64,000 nucleotides of DNA, taken from contig NZ_JBLWVH010000008.1 in assembly GCF_048268525.1 (NCBI RefSeq), positions 1 to 64,000 on the forward strand, in the 5' to 3' direction. A program made the position numbers and the translations under genes. Under the pieces are notes generated by a model, which was not told where the DNA came from, searched no databases, and saw only the letters and a list, made by a program, of their open reading frames with translations. The DNA comes from Maricaulis sp048268525 (GTDB lineage Bacteria; Pseudomonadota; Alphaproteobacteria; Caulobacterales; Maricaulaceae). Positions 49,431 through 57,416 of the stretch are shown in pieces (position 1 is the first letter of the stretch; the number at the start of each line of letters is the position of its first letter).

Positions 49431-49886
49431 TCAGTTGAGGGCGACAACCGCAATCAGAACGATGGCAATCGCCAGCACAAACGGGGCTTCATTGAGCAAG
49501 CGATAGCGCTTGTCCGACCAATCATTGGTCCCAGCCTGAAAGCGTTTGAACCGAATGGCGAAGACATGGTGCAAACCGGTCATCGCACTGACGAGAACAA
49601 ATTTTCCGAACCAGGCCAGGCTGACAAAAACCGACCAGCCTCCGGCCCGCTCCATATTGGCCCAGACCAGGGCCAGTCCGATCACCCAGGCCACAATCAT
49701 GGACGGATTCATGATGATCTTCAAAAGCCGGCGTTCTTGCAGCTTCAACGTCTCATCCAGCTCACCGCCGGGTGTGGCAGCACAATGATAGATGTAAAGA
49801 CGCGGCAGATAGAGCAGGCCCGCCATCCAGGCGATCACGGCCAGGATGTGGAAAGCGCGAAGCCAGTCATAGGCAGCCAACAGCAT
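49431..49886 (-). CDS. hemJ: protoporphyrinogen oxidase HemJ
   Basis: A 151-residue membrane protein with four helices. The HemJ signature residues are seen: the first helix DWLRAFHILAVIAWMAGLLYLPRLYIYH with the conserved histidine, LLKIIMNPSMIVAWVIGLAL, WFGKFVLVSAMTGLHHVF with the essential lysine, and LNEAPFVLAIAIVLIAVV. HemJ oxidises protoporphyrinogen IX in many alphaproteobacteria that lack HemY and HemG. It lies directly after hemH in a hemE-hemH-hemJ run. The ATG at 49886 is the first in-frame start with the family N-terminus. Confidence 0.9.
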   Translation of the reverse strand: MLLAAYDWLRAFHILAVIAWMAGLLYLPRLYIYHCAATPGGELDETLKLQERRLLKIIMNPSMIVAWVIGLALVWANMERAGGWSVFVSLAWFGKFVLVSAMTGLHHVFAIRFKRFQAGTNDWSDKRYRLLNEAPFVLAIAIVLIAVVALN

Positions 49887-49908
49887 GGTACATAATGTCC
49901 CGGTTAGA

Positions 49909-50949
49909 TCAGGCAGCAGACTTGCACGGACACCCGCTGCAGTCAGCCGGACAAATCCGCTCACCATCAGCCGATTGCAGTCCTGCCGGACGATTGAGTG
50001 CGTCGCTGACCAGATTGGCGAGTGCCTCGATGAACACCGGGTCCTGACCCAGAGCCGGCACGCGGACATAGGTCTTCACGCCCAATTCCTCGGCAATTTC
50101 CGCGTATTCCTCGTCGAGCTCGACCAGAGTCTCGATATGCTCCGAGACAAAGGCAATCGGCGTCAGCAGGATTGACTTTCCGTCAGCCGCGGCTTGATGG
50201 ATTGCTTCATCCGTCGAAGGTCCGATCCATTCCAGCGGCCCGACCCGGCTCTGATAGCAAATCTGGAAATCCGGAAACTCAGGCAATTGCCTGATCACGG
50301 CCTCAACCGTCTTCTCGACCTGCCATTGATAGGGATCCCCCGAATCAATGATCTTTTTTGGAAGTCCGTGCGCAGAAAACAGCAAACGGACATTGTCCGG
50401 ACGTCCGGACTTCTCCCACGCCTTGCGGATCAGGGATGCATGCGCGTCAAGGAAAGCGGGCTCGGTCGGATAACAGCAAACCGTGCGGGTCTCAGGTCCA
50501 CCAGCTTTTTTCCAGGCCTTCAGCGAAGAGCCTGTCGTCGTCGTTGAAAACTGCGGATAGAGCGGCAACAACACGGTTTCGTCGGGCTGCCAGGCTTCGA
50601 CTTCCCGCGCCACATCCTCGGTAAACGGGTGCCAATAGCGCATGGCCGGCCAGATCTGCACGTCATGGTCGGGCCAACGGGCGCCCAGCTGTTCGGCCAG
50701 CATGTTCGCCTGGCGTATGGTCTCCGGAAGCAAGGGGGATCCGCCACCCATCTTGGCGTAATTGGCCTTGGCTTCCTTCGCCCGTGTCGTCGATATGAAC
50801 CAGGCCAGGGCCTCGCGAATCAGACCTGGCGCCTGGATGATCGCCGGATCACGGAACAGGTTGCGCAAGAAGGGTTGGACGGATTCCTGCCCGTCAGGCC
50901 CACCAAGATTGAACAAAACAACGGCGAGTTTTTTGCGGGCTTTGTCCAA
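49909..50949 (-). CDS. hemH: ferrochelatase
   Basis: A 346-residue ferrochelatase: LAVVLFNLGGPDGQESVQPFLRNLFRDP (in part), the active-site region LLFSAHGLPKKI with the catalytic histidine, CYQSRVGPLEWIGPSTDEAI, PIAFVSEHIETLVELDEEY, and a C-terminal cysteine cluster CPADCSGCPCKSAA, which in several bacterial ferrochelatases marks a [2Fe-2S] cluster. It inserts Fe2+ into protoporphyrin IX. I chose the TTG at 50949 because GGGAG lies 8 bases upstream; the frame is open further up. It lies 16 bp after hemE. Confidence 0.92.
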   Translation of the reverse strand: MDKARKKLAVVLFNLGGPDGQESVQPFLRNLFRDPAIIQAPGLIREALAWFISTTRAKEAKANYAKMGGGSPLLPETIRQANMLAEQLGARWPDHDVQIWPAMRYWHPFTEDVAREVEAWQPDETVLLPLYPQFSTTTTGSSLKAWKKAGGPETRTVCCYPTEPAFLDAHASLIRKAWEKSGRPDNVRLLFSAHGLPKKIIDSGDPYQWQVEKTVEAVIRQLPEFPDFQICYQSRVGPLEWIGPSTDEAIHQAAADGKSILLTPIAFVSEHIETLVELDEEYAEIAEELGVKTYVRVPALGQDPVFIEALANLVSDALNRPAGLQSADGERICPADCSGCPCKSAA

Positions 50950-50965
50950 TGTCCGTTCTCCCGGA

Positions 50966-52003
50966 TCAGCTGCGATCTCGTATGCGTGCCAGAAGCTGCT
51001 CGACATGAGCAACCGGCACGTCCGGCGTGATGCCGTGGCCAAGATTGAAGATATGGGGCCGACCAGCCCATTGGTCCAACAATCGGTCGACCTCGCCATC
51101 CAGCGCCGCTCCGCCGGCCCGCAGGACAGACGGGTCCAGATGCCCCTGGACCGGCATGCATGCCGGCAGGACTGACTGGATCCAGGCCGGATCAACACCC
51201 GTATCGATAGCAATCGCCGTCACACCTGTCTCGCGCGCATATCGCGGGTAGAGCGTCCCGGCGCCGCGTGGAAACCCGATAATCGGCACGTCAACGCCGG
51301 CCGCCCGCACAGCATCGACGATCCGCTTGGTCGGCCGGATCACGACCCGTTCGAACAGCGGTTCCGGCAAGCCCTCGGCCCAGCTGTCGAACAATTTGAG
51401 CACTTCAGCGCCACAACGGGCTTGCATGATCAGATATTCAGCCGTGACGTCGGCGATCCGATCCAGCATCCCGTCAAAGGCCTCGGGGTGTTCCCAGGCG
51501 GCGACACGGGTCCGGAAGCGATCTTTCGATCCGCCGCCCTCGACCATGTAGGTCGCGACCGTCCAGGGTGATCCTGCGAAGCCAATCATGGTGGTGGTGT
51601 CAGGCAGTTCAGGGACCACCCGCTTGAGCGTCTCACCGATCGGCCCGAGCACTGCTTCCGTCTGGTCGAGACGAAGCTGCTCGAATTGGCGCGGATCGAA
51701 GGGTTCCAGCTGGGGACCTTCACCGGTCACGAACCAGACCTTGCGACCCAGCGCGATCGGTACCAGCAGGATGTCAGCAAACAGGATCGCAGCGTCAAAG
51801 CCAAAGCGACGTATGGGCTGCAGAGTCACTTCAGCCGCCAGATCCGGAGAGAAACAGAAATCGATGAAGTTCTTCGCTCGCGAGCGGACTTCCCGATATT
51901 CAGCGAGATAGCGGCCGGCTTGGCGCATCAGCCAGACCGGTGGCGGTGAGACGGTTTCTCCGGCCAGGACCTGGAGCATCGGCTTTTTTGTCAGATCATT
52001 CAT
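50966..52003 (-). CDS. hemE: uroporphyrinogen decarboxylase
   Basis: A 345-residue HemE: PPPVWLMRQAGRYLAEYREVR (the MRQAGR signature), DAAILFADILLVPIALG, GFAGSPWTVATYMVEGGGSKD (in part), and PRGAGTLYPRYA. It decarboxylates uroporphyrinogen III to coproporphyrinogen III. The gene starts at 52003, and its upstream side is the 444-bp non-coding region proposed to be oriC. In Caulobacter crescentus the origin likewise lies beside hemE. Confidence 0.96.
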   Translation of the reverse strand: MNDLTKKPMLQVLAGETVSPPPVWLMRQAGRYLAEYREVRSRAKNFIDFCFSPDLAAEVTLQPIRRFGFDAAILFADILLVPIALGRKVWFVTGEGPQLEPFDPRQFEQLRLDQTEAVLGPIGETLKRVVPELPDTTTMIGFAGSPWTVATYMVEGGGSKDRFRTRVAAWEHPEAFDGMLDRIADVTAEYLIMQARCGAEVLKLFDSWAEGLPEPLFERVVIRPTKRIVDAVRAAGVDVPIIGFPRGAGTLYPRYARETGVTAIAIDTGVDPAWIQSVLPACMPVQGHLDPSVLRAGGAALDGEVDRLLDQWAGRPHIFNLGHGITPDVPVAHVEQLLARIRDRS

Positions 52004-52447
52004 TCGCCCTGCTTAGGCATCTCTTCCCACAGGATCAATCTGTGCCCTTCATCTCTCAAAAAAGAATCTAAGGATTGTAGATGATTGTTGGGGGGTGGAT
52101 TTTGGGGATGACCGATACAATCCCCGTTATCCGGTTCGGGAAAGTTCGGGCTTATCCATCCACACAAGTGAGCCGGCTATCGACGGGAAAAAGCGATTCA
52201 CTGTTATTTTTCATGGATAAAGGTGAGCCAGGTGATGTGGAATGACAGTGGACAACAGCGTCTGGCCAATCAATGTGAGGCGGGATTTTTCACAACCTTC
52301 TCGACAGCCTTGGACCCTGTGGAAATTGATGTGGGTTTTTCGTGGTAAGACCCGGTACTACCCACAACCGTTGCAGCCGGATTGCCGCGCCGGGGAAAAC
52401 AGCCCAACTTATTAACAAATGGTAAACGTCAAACCGTGATCGGTCTC
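52004..52447. other. oriC: probable chromosomal replication origin (oriC) between hemE and the DUF299 gene
   Basis: No gene fits this 444-bp gap. Flanking genes hemE (-) and the DUF299 kinase (+) match the two genes around the Caulobacter origin. It holds several DnaA-box-like 9-mers within two mismatches of TTATCCACA: TTATCCATC (52152) and the overlapping CCATCCACA (52156), TTATCCATG (- strand, 52212-52220), TTGTCCACT (- strand, 52247-52255), TTTTTCACA (52286), ATTTCCACA (- strand, 52318-52326) and CTACCCACA (52358). There is an A/T-richer run near 52055-52092, GANTC sites for the cell-cycle methyltransferase CcrM at 52064 and 52195, and a CtrA-like site at 52412. No box is perfect. Two parS sites lie 10-12 kb away. 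Confidence 0.75.
52412..52426. promoter_or_regulatory. CtrA-like site at the right edge of the proposed origin
   Basis: On the - strand the bases read TTTA, seven bases (CCATTTG), TTAA: one mismatch to the full CtrA site. It lies 22-36 bp upstream of the DUF299 gene ATG. CtrA sites in an origin block DnaA-driven initiation in swarmer cells of Caulobacter; the same role here is inferred. Confidence 0.45.
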
Positions 52448-53287
52448 ATGCCTCCTATCAATTCATCTTTCGAAACATGTTTTCATATTCATATGGTGTC
52501 GGACTCGACCGGCGAGACCCTGATGGAGGTCATGCGGGCTTCGGTCGCCCAGTTTGAGGGGACCAGCCCGCTGGAACATCTTTATGCGTTGGTCCGCTCC
52601 TCCAAACAGCTTGACCGGGTGCTGGATGAGGTCGCGGCCTATCCTGGCGTCGTCATGTACACGATCGTCAATGCCGACCTGCGCCGAGAGCTGGAAACAC
52701 GGTGTGTCGAGCTCGGCGTGCCGGCCATCGCCATTCTGGACCCCATGCTGGCAACCTTGAGCGCCTATCTGGGGCGGCCGGTGGCCAGCCGGGCAGGAGC
52801 ACAGCGATCCCTGGATGCCGACTACTACCGACGCATCGATGCCCTGAATTACGCCATGGCCCATGATGATGGCCAGGGTGATGATTTCGAGGGTGCCGAC
52901 ATTGTCCTGCTCGGTGTCAGCCGGACGTCCAAGACCCCGACCAGTGTCTATCTGGCTCATCGTGGATATCGGGCGGCCAATATTCCGCTGGTGAAAGATG
53001 TCCCGATCCCCGATGCGCTGTTCAGTCTGCGCAATCCGCTGGTGGTCGGATTGACGGCGTCACCGGAACGCATTGTTCAGATCCGGCGTAATCGGTTGTT
53101 GAGTCTGAACGAGGACCGGGACACCAATTATATCGACGATTTTGCGGTTCGTGAGGAGATCCTGTTCGCCAAACGCCTGTACGCCAAGCACAAATGGCCG
53201 ACCATTGACGTGACGCGACGGTCAATCGAGGAAACCGCCGCGAAGATCATCAACCTTCTCATGGAAAAACGGAACCTGTCGGCATGA
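52448..53287 (+). CDS. ppsR: pyruvate, water dikinase regulatory protein (kinase-pyrophosphorylase, DUF299 family)
   Basis: A 279-residue DUF299 protein: FHIHMVSDSTGETLMEVMRA, GRPVASRAGAQRSLDADYYRRIDALNYAMAHDDG (in pieces), the P-loop VLLGVSRTSKTPTSVYLA, and YIDDFAVREEI. These enzymes inactivate PEP synthase or PPDK by phosphorylation and reactivate it by phosphorolysis. The ATG at 52448 gives the family N-terminus; a GTG at 52436 is in frame. It forms a tightly overlapping run with maf, aroE and coaE. Confidence 0.92.
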   Translation: MPPINSSFETCFHIHMVSDSTGETLMEVMRASVAQFEGTSPLEHLYALVRSSKQLDRVLDEVAAYPGVVMYTIVNADLRRELETRCVELGVPAIAILDPMLATLSAYLGRPVASRAGAQRSLDADYYRRIDALNYAMAHDDGQGDDFEGADIVLLGVSRTSKTPTSVYLAHRGYRAANIPLVKDVPIPDALFSLRNPLVVGLTASPERIVQIRRNRLLSLNEDRDTNYIDDFAVREEILFAKRLYAKHKWPTIDVTRRSIEETAAKIINLLMEKRNLSA

Positions 53288-53874
53288 CCCGTTTCATTCT
53301 TGCCTCGGGAAGCCAGATCCGCGCCGACATCCTGCGTCAGGCGGAGATTCCGTTCGAGATTATCAAGTCGGATGTCGATGAGAGCGTAATCAAGGCGGGC
53401 AGGGCTGATCTGTCGCCACGTGACATGGCGCTCTGCCTGGCAGAAGCGAAGGCTGAACCGGTTTCGCTGGCGCATCCTGATGCCCTGGTTCTGGGCGCTG
53501 ACCAGACGATGGAACTGGACGGTGAGCTACTCGATAAACTGCCGGATGCCTCGCTGGCGCGGGCCCGTCTCGAGCGCATGCGCGGTCGGCCACATTGCTT
53601 GCATGCCGGCCTCGCGCTTTTGCAAGCCGGTCAGCCAGTCTGGCGACACCAGCAGACCTCCACCATCCATGTGCGGGATTTCAGTGACGCTTTCCTCGAC
53701 CAGTATCTCAAGAATGCCGGCTTTGCGCTGACCGCCAGCGTTGGCGCCTACGCTTATGAAGGCCTTGGATCGCAATTGTTCGAGCGGGTGGAGGGCGATT
53801 ACTATGCCATTCTCGGCCTGCCGCTTTTGCCATTGGCGGCGGTGCTGCGTGAGCATGGGGTATTGCAGCCATGA
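53284..53874 (+). CDS. maf: Maf-family nucleotide pyrophosphatase
   Basis: A 196-residue Maf protein: FILASGSQIRADILRQAEIPFEIIKSDVDES (in part, with the N-terminal SxxR phosphate loop), VLGADQTMELDGELL with the catalytic aspartate, and YEGLGSQLFERVEGDYYAILGLPL. Maf proteins hydrolyse non-canonical or modified NTPs such as dTTP, UTP or m7GTP. The sequence does not clearly place it in the YhdE or YceF subgroup. It overlaps both neighbours by 4 bp (ATGA). Confidence 0.92.
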   Translation: MTRFILASGSQIRADILRQAEIPFEIIKSDVDESVIKAGRADLSPRDMALCLAEAKAEPVSLAHPDALVLGADQTMELDGELLDKLPDASLARARLERMRGRPHCLHAGLALLQAGQPVWRHQQTSTIHVRDFSDAFLDQYLKNAGFALTASVGAYAYEGLGSQLFERVEGDYYAILGLPLLPLAAVLREHGVLQP

Positions 53875-54713
53875 TCCCGACCGGAGCTGCCTGTGTTGCC
53901 GGAGTAACCGGTTATCCGATCGCCCATTCCCTGTCGCCTGTGGTGATGCGTCACTGGATCGATGCGGCGGGTATTGATGCCCTCTATGCGCCCTTTCCGA
54001 TCAGCGCCGACCGGTTTGACAGTGTTGTTCGTGGCCTGGCCGGCGCCGGCTGTCGCGGCCTCAACGTGACCCTGCCCCACAAGGAGGCAGCGCTCGAACT
54101 GGCACAGACCGCCTCGGCACCGGCCCGGGCGGTCGGCGCCGCAAACCTCCTGACATTCACCCCCGCGGGAATCCATGCTGACAATACTGACATTGCCGGA
54201 TTTCTGTATGCCCTCAACCCGGCCGATATCATATTCAAAAAGGCTCGGGCATTGATATTCGGAGCTGGAGGTGCGGCGCGCGCCATGTTGTATGCGCTCC
54301 TGACAGTTGGCGTCCGGGACGTCGCTATCTGCAATCGCAATATCACGCGCGCCCAGGGCCTCGCCCGTGATATCGCGCCGGAGGCCCGCATCATTCCATG
54401 GGAAGCCCAGGATGACGCATTGCAAGGACGCAACCTGATCATCAACGCGACCTCGCTTGGCTTGGCAGGTCGAGAGGGTCTGGTCCTCGACTGGCAACGG
54501 GTCAGACCGGGTAGTGTCGCGTTCGACAGCATCTACACGCCAGTTGATACACGGTTTCTTGTTGATGCCCGGGCGCAGGGTCTGACGGCGATTGACGGTC
54601 TGGACATGCTGATCGGACAGGCCCGGCCGAGTTTTGAGGCCTTTTTTAACTGCCCCGTCCCGCAACTGCCGGATATGCGCACCCGCTTGCTCAAGCATCT
54701 CGGAACACACTGA
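53871..54713 (+). CDS. aroE: shikimate dehydrogenase
   Basis: A 280-residue AroE: VTGYPIAHSLSPVVMRHWID (shikimate serine pair), GLNVTLPHKEAALELA with the catalytic lysine, HADNTDIAGF with the catalytic aspartate, the NADP loop IFGAGGAARAMLYAL, and a C-terminal LDMLIGQARPSFEAF. It reduces 3-dehydroshikimate in aromatic amino acid synthesis. The start overlaps the maf stop by 4 bp, and the stop overlaps the coaE start (TGATG). Confidence 0.95.
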   Translation: MIPTGAACVAGVTGYPIAHSLSPVVMRHWIDAAGIDALYAPFPISADRFDSVVRGLAGAGCRGLNVTLPHKEAALELAQTASAPARAVGAANLLTFTPAGIHADNTDIAGFLYALNPADIIFKKARALIFGAGGAARAMLYALLTVGVRDVAICNRNITRAQGLARDIAPEARIIPWEAQDDALQGRNLIINATSLGLAGREGLVLDWQRVRPGSVAFDSIYTPVDTRFLVDARAQGLTAIDGLDMLIGQARPSFEAFFNCPVPQLPDMRTRLLKHLGTH

Positions 54714-55315
54714 TGTTGCGGGTCGGACTCACTGGGTCGATCGGCATGGGCAAGTCGGCGACGGCGCAATTGCTGAGAGAGGCCGGGCTCCCCGTTTTCG
54801 ATTCCGATGCCACTGTCCACGAGCTTTACGCGCCGGGCGGAGCGGCAGTCGAGCCGGTTGGCAAGGCGTTTCCCGGTGTGGTGATGGATGGCGCGATAGA
54901 CCGGACCAGACTGTCCGCGGCCCTGAACGCCGATCCCGGCGGGTTTGCCAGGCTCGAGGCAATCGTTCACCCATTGGTCAACGCAGCGCGCGAGGCCTTT
55001 GTCACGAAACAGGCCGCCGCCGGCCATGACATCGTTGTGTTTGACGTTCCGCTTCTGTTTGAAACCGGCGGTGACCGGCATGTCGACAGCATCATCGTTG
55101 TCCATGCTCCGGACGACGTGCGTCGCGCGCGGGTCTTGCAGCGTCCCGGCATGACGGCGGCCAAGCTGGACGCCATAATCGCCCGCCAGATGGATGATTC
55201 GAGCAAGCTGGCCCGTGCCGACCATGTGATCGAGACATCGGGTGGTCTGGCGGATGCGAGCCGCCAGGTCGATGACATCATCAAATTGTTGACGGCGCGC
55301 GCCGAGCGGGCCTGA
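54713..55315 (+). CDS. coaE: dephospho-CoA kinase
   Basis: A 200-residue CoaE: P-loop RVGLTGSIGMGKSATAQLL, VFDSDATVHELY with the catalytic aspartate, FARLEAIVHPLVN, FDVPLLFETGGD and ARQMDDSSKLARADHVIE. It adds the 3' phosphate in the last step of coenzyme A synthesis. The gene starts at the last base of the aroE stop, so translation is coupled. The maf-aroE-coaE-dnaQ order is common in alphaproteobacteria near the origin. Confidence 0.96.
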   Translation: MLRVGLTGSIGMGKSATAQLLREAGLPVFDSDATVHELYAPGGAAVEPVGKAFPGVVMDGAIDRTRLSAALNADPGGFARLEAIVHPLVNAAREAFVTKQAAAGHDIVVFDVPLLFETGGDRHVDSIIVVHAPDDVRRARVLQRPGMTAAKLDAIIARQMDDSSKLARADHVIETSGGLADASRQVDDIIKLLTARAERA

Positions 55316-55364
55316 AACACCGGCAAACCATCAGCGTCACCGACGCGGCAGGCAGGGCAGGATC

Positions 55365-56057
55365 ATGCGGGAAATCGTCTTTGACACCGAAACCACTGGT
55401 CTCGACCCCAATACCGGTGATCGCATCACGGAGCTCGGCTGTGTCGAGATCATCGATTTCATTCCCACGGGCAAGACCTTCCATGCCTATGTGAACCCGC
55501 AGCGATCGGTGCCCAAGGAAGTCGTCGAGATCACCGGCCTGACCACTGAATTCCTCGCCGACAAGCCCCTGTTCGACGAGATTGGTCCGCAATTTGTTGA
55601 ATTTGTCGGTGACTCGACAATGGTCGCCCACAATGCGCCCTTTGACCGCGGCTTCATCAATATGGAGCTGGCCCGTCTGGGACTGGACATCTATCCGGAC
55701 GACCGGTTCAAGGACACGGCCCGTATCGCCAGGGCCAAATTCCCCGGCTCCTACGTCTCGCTCGACGCGCTCTGCAAGCGCTTCGACATCTCGCTGGACA
55801 CGCGTGACAAGCACGGGGCCCTGATCGACTCCCTGCTTCTGGCGGAAGTCTATCTGGAATTGATGGGAGGGCGGACGCGGGCGCTGGACCTGAGCGGCCA
55901 GGGCAGTGGCGGCGACGGAAAGGTGGTGTTTCCGGCACGCTCACCCAGAGCCGAGCCACTCACCGCCCGCCAGACAGAATCAGAGCGCGCCGCCCATGCC
56001 GCCTTTGTCGACGAGATGGGCGAAAACGCGCTCTGGAAAAAACTGACGATTCAGTAG
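55365..56057 (+). CDS. dnaQ: DNA polymerase III epsilon subunit (3'-5' exonuclease)
   Basis: A 230-residue DnaQ: ExoI motif IVFDTETTGLDP, then RITELGCVEIIDF, ExoII MVAHNAPFDRGFI, and ExoIII-epsilon HGALIDSLLLAEVYLELMGG with the catalytic His and Asp. A short clamp-binding tail follows. Epsilon proofreads inside the replicative polymerase. It starts 49 bp after coaE and is convergent with secB, 6 bp from its stop. Confidence 0.96.
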   Translation: MREIVFDTETTGLDPNTGDRITELGCVEIIDFIPTGKTFHAYVNPQRSVPKEVVEITGLTTEFLADKPLFDEIGPQFVEFVGDSTMVAHNAPFDRGFINMELARLGLDIYPDDRFKDTARIARAKFPGSYVSLDALCKRFDISLDTRDKHGALIDSLLLAEVYLELMGGRTRALDLSGQGSGGDGKVVFPARSPRAEPLTARQTESERAAHAAFVDEMGENALWKKLTIQ

Positions 56058-56063
56058 ATTCGT

Positions 56064-56582
56064 CTAGTTGGCAGCGGCCGGGTCGCCATTGCCATTGCTT
56101 TCCGAACCCGGAGCAGCCGCGGCGCGCTTGGCGAGCTGGGCACGGTAGAGGCCGGCGAAATCAACCGGATCAAGCATAAGCGGCGGGAAGTTGCCGTCGC
56201 GTGTTGTGTCGGCAAGGACGCGGCGTGCGAACGGGAAGATCAGGCGCGGACACTCGATCAGCAGGAAGGGTTCGCGATCCGTTTCACCCACATTGGCGAG
56301 CTGGAACAGGCCGGCGTAAGACAGCTCGGCGATGAAGACCACGGTCTCGTCGCGGGACGCCTTGGCATTGACCGTGAGGACGACTTCAAACGTGTCTTCG
56401 CCGGCCGTGCGCGCCTGAACGTCGATGGCCAGGTCAATCGCCGGGGCTGGCTGGCCAGGGCGCAGCGTTTCCGGGGCACCCGGGTTTTCGAAGGAGAGAT
56501 CCTTCACATATTGCGCGAGAACGCGCAGCTGCGGCGCTTGGGCTGCGGCATTGTCGGCGGGCGTGTTGGGTGCGTCGGTCAT
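56064..56582 (-). CDS. secB: protein-export chaperone SecB
   Basis: A 172-residue SecB: LRVLAQYVKDLSFENPGAPETL is the signature, ending the family's first strand region, with IDVQARTAG, FEVVLTVNAKA, VFIAELSYAGLFQL, LLIECPRLIFPFARRVLAD and FPPLMLDPVDFAGLY. The tail is alanine/glycine-rich. It holds preproteins unfolded for SecA. The ATG at 56582 gives the canonical N-terminus. It is divergent from the TimA-like gene across 213 bp. Confidence 0.96.
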   Translation of the reverse strand: MTDAPNTPADNAAAQAPQLRVLAQYVKDLSFENPGAPETLRPGQPAPAIDLAIDVQARTAGEDTFEVVLTVNAKASRDETVVFIAELSYAGLFQLANVGETDREPFLLIECPRLIFPFARRVLADTTRDGNFPPLMLDPVDFAGLYRAQLAKRAAAAPGSESNGNGDPAAAN

Positions 56583-56795
56583 GGAACTCCCCGGATGGGT
56601 CTGTAAACGGCTGGCCTGGAACGGCCGGGTCAATGAGAGCGCGCCCGTTACCATGGCCACCCGCCAGCGGCAAGCAGGCAAGACCACAGTGCAAAGGCTG
56701 ACGCGCGGTCAAATTGAGCCTATATCTGGTCTTGTGACATGTGCGCGCGCGGTTCGAACTTGCGCGCGAAGCTCAGCAAAGGTGCGACCGTCCTC

Positions 56796-57416
56796 ATGGA
56801 TATCTGGACCCTCATTGGTGGAGTCGCTGCGATCTTCTTCGCCTACCGCCTGTATACGGTGCTGGGACGGCGGGAAGGCCACATGGAAGCGCCAGCCCCG
56901 CGCGCCAAACCTGCGACAGCGTCAGACTCTGACAAGACCCCCAATCTCCGACCTGCATTTGAAGGACCTGCTGCGGCTGGCCTTGAAGCGATTGCGGCGG
57001 TCGATACGCATTTTGACCCGTCCACTTTCAAGGACGGTGCCCAGAATGCCTATGTGTTGATTGTCGAGGCATTTGCTGCCGGTGACCGCAAGGCGCTTGA
57101 ACCCCTCCTGGCACCCAACGTCCTCGATCGCTACACGACTGCCATCGACCAGCGCGCGGATCGTGGTGAAACCGTCCGCACGGACGTTGAGCGGCTCAAG
57201 GACGTAGACATCATTGAAGCGGGCCATGCCAACAACACGGCTCGCATCAAGGTGCGTTTTGTCGCCGAAATCGCGACCGAGACCCGAGACAGTGATGATG
57301 TGGTCATTGCCGGTGATATCGGCCGTCTGGCTACCGTTACGGAAGACTGGGTGTTTGAGCGTCGTACTGACCGGGGCGATCCCAACTGGGTGCTGACCCG
57401 TGTTGCCGCGGTTTGA
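56796..57416 (+). CDS. Tim44/TimA-domain inner-membrane protein
   Basis: A 206-residue protein with one N-terminal membrane helix (MDIWTLIGGVAAIFFAYRLY), a variable linker, and a Tim44-like domain from about residue 65: FDPSTFKDGAQNAYVLIVEAFAAGDRKALEPLLAPNVLDRY (in pieces) and TEDWVFERRTDRGDPNWVL. Alphaproteobacterial TimA resembles mitochondrial Tim44 but is thought to act in the inner membrane. The start at the ATG at 56796 gives the helix at the N-terminus. It is followed by mltA, whose start overlaps its end. Confidence 0.88.
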   Translation: MDIWTLIGGVAAIFFAYRLYTVLGRREGHMEAPAPRAKPATASDSDKTPNLRPAFEGPAAAGLEAIAAVDTHFDPSTFKDGAQNAYVLIVEAFAAGDRKALEPLLAPNVLDRYTTAIDQRADRGETVRTDVERLKDVDIIEAGHANNTARIKVRFVAEIATETRDSDDVVIAGDIGRLATVTEDWVFERRTDRGDPNWVLTRVAAV

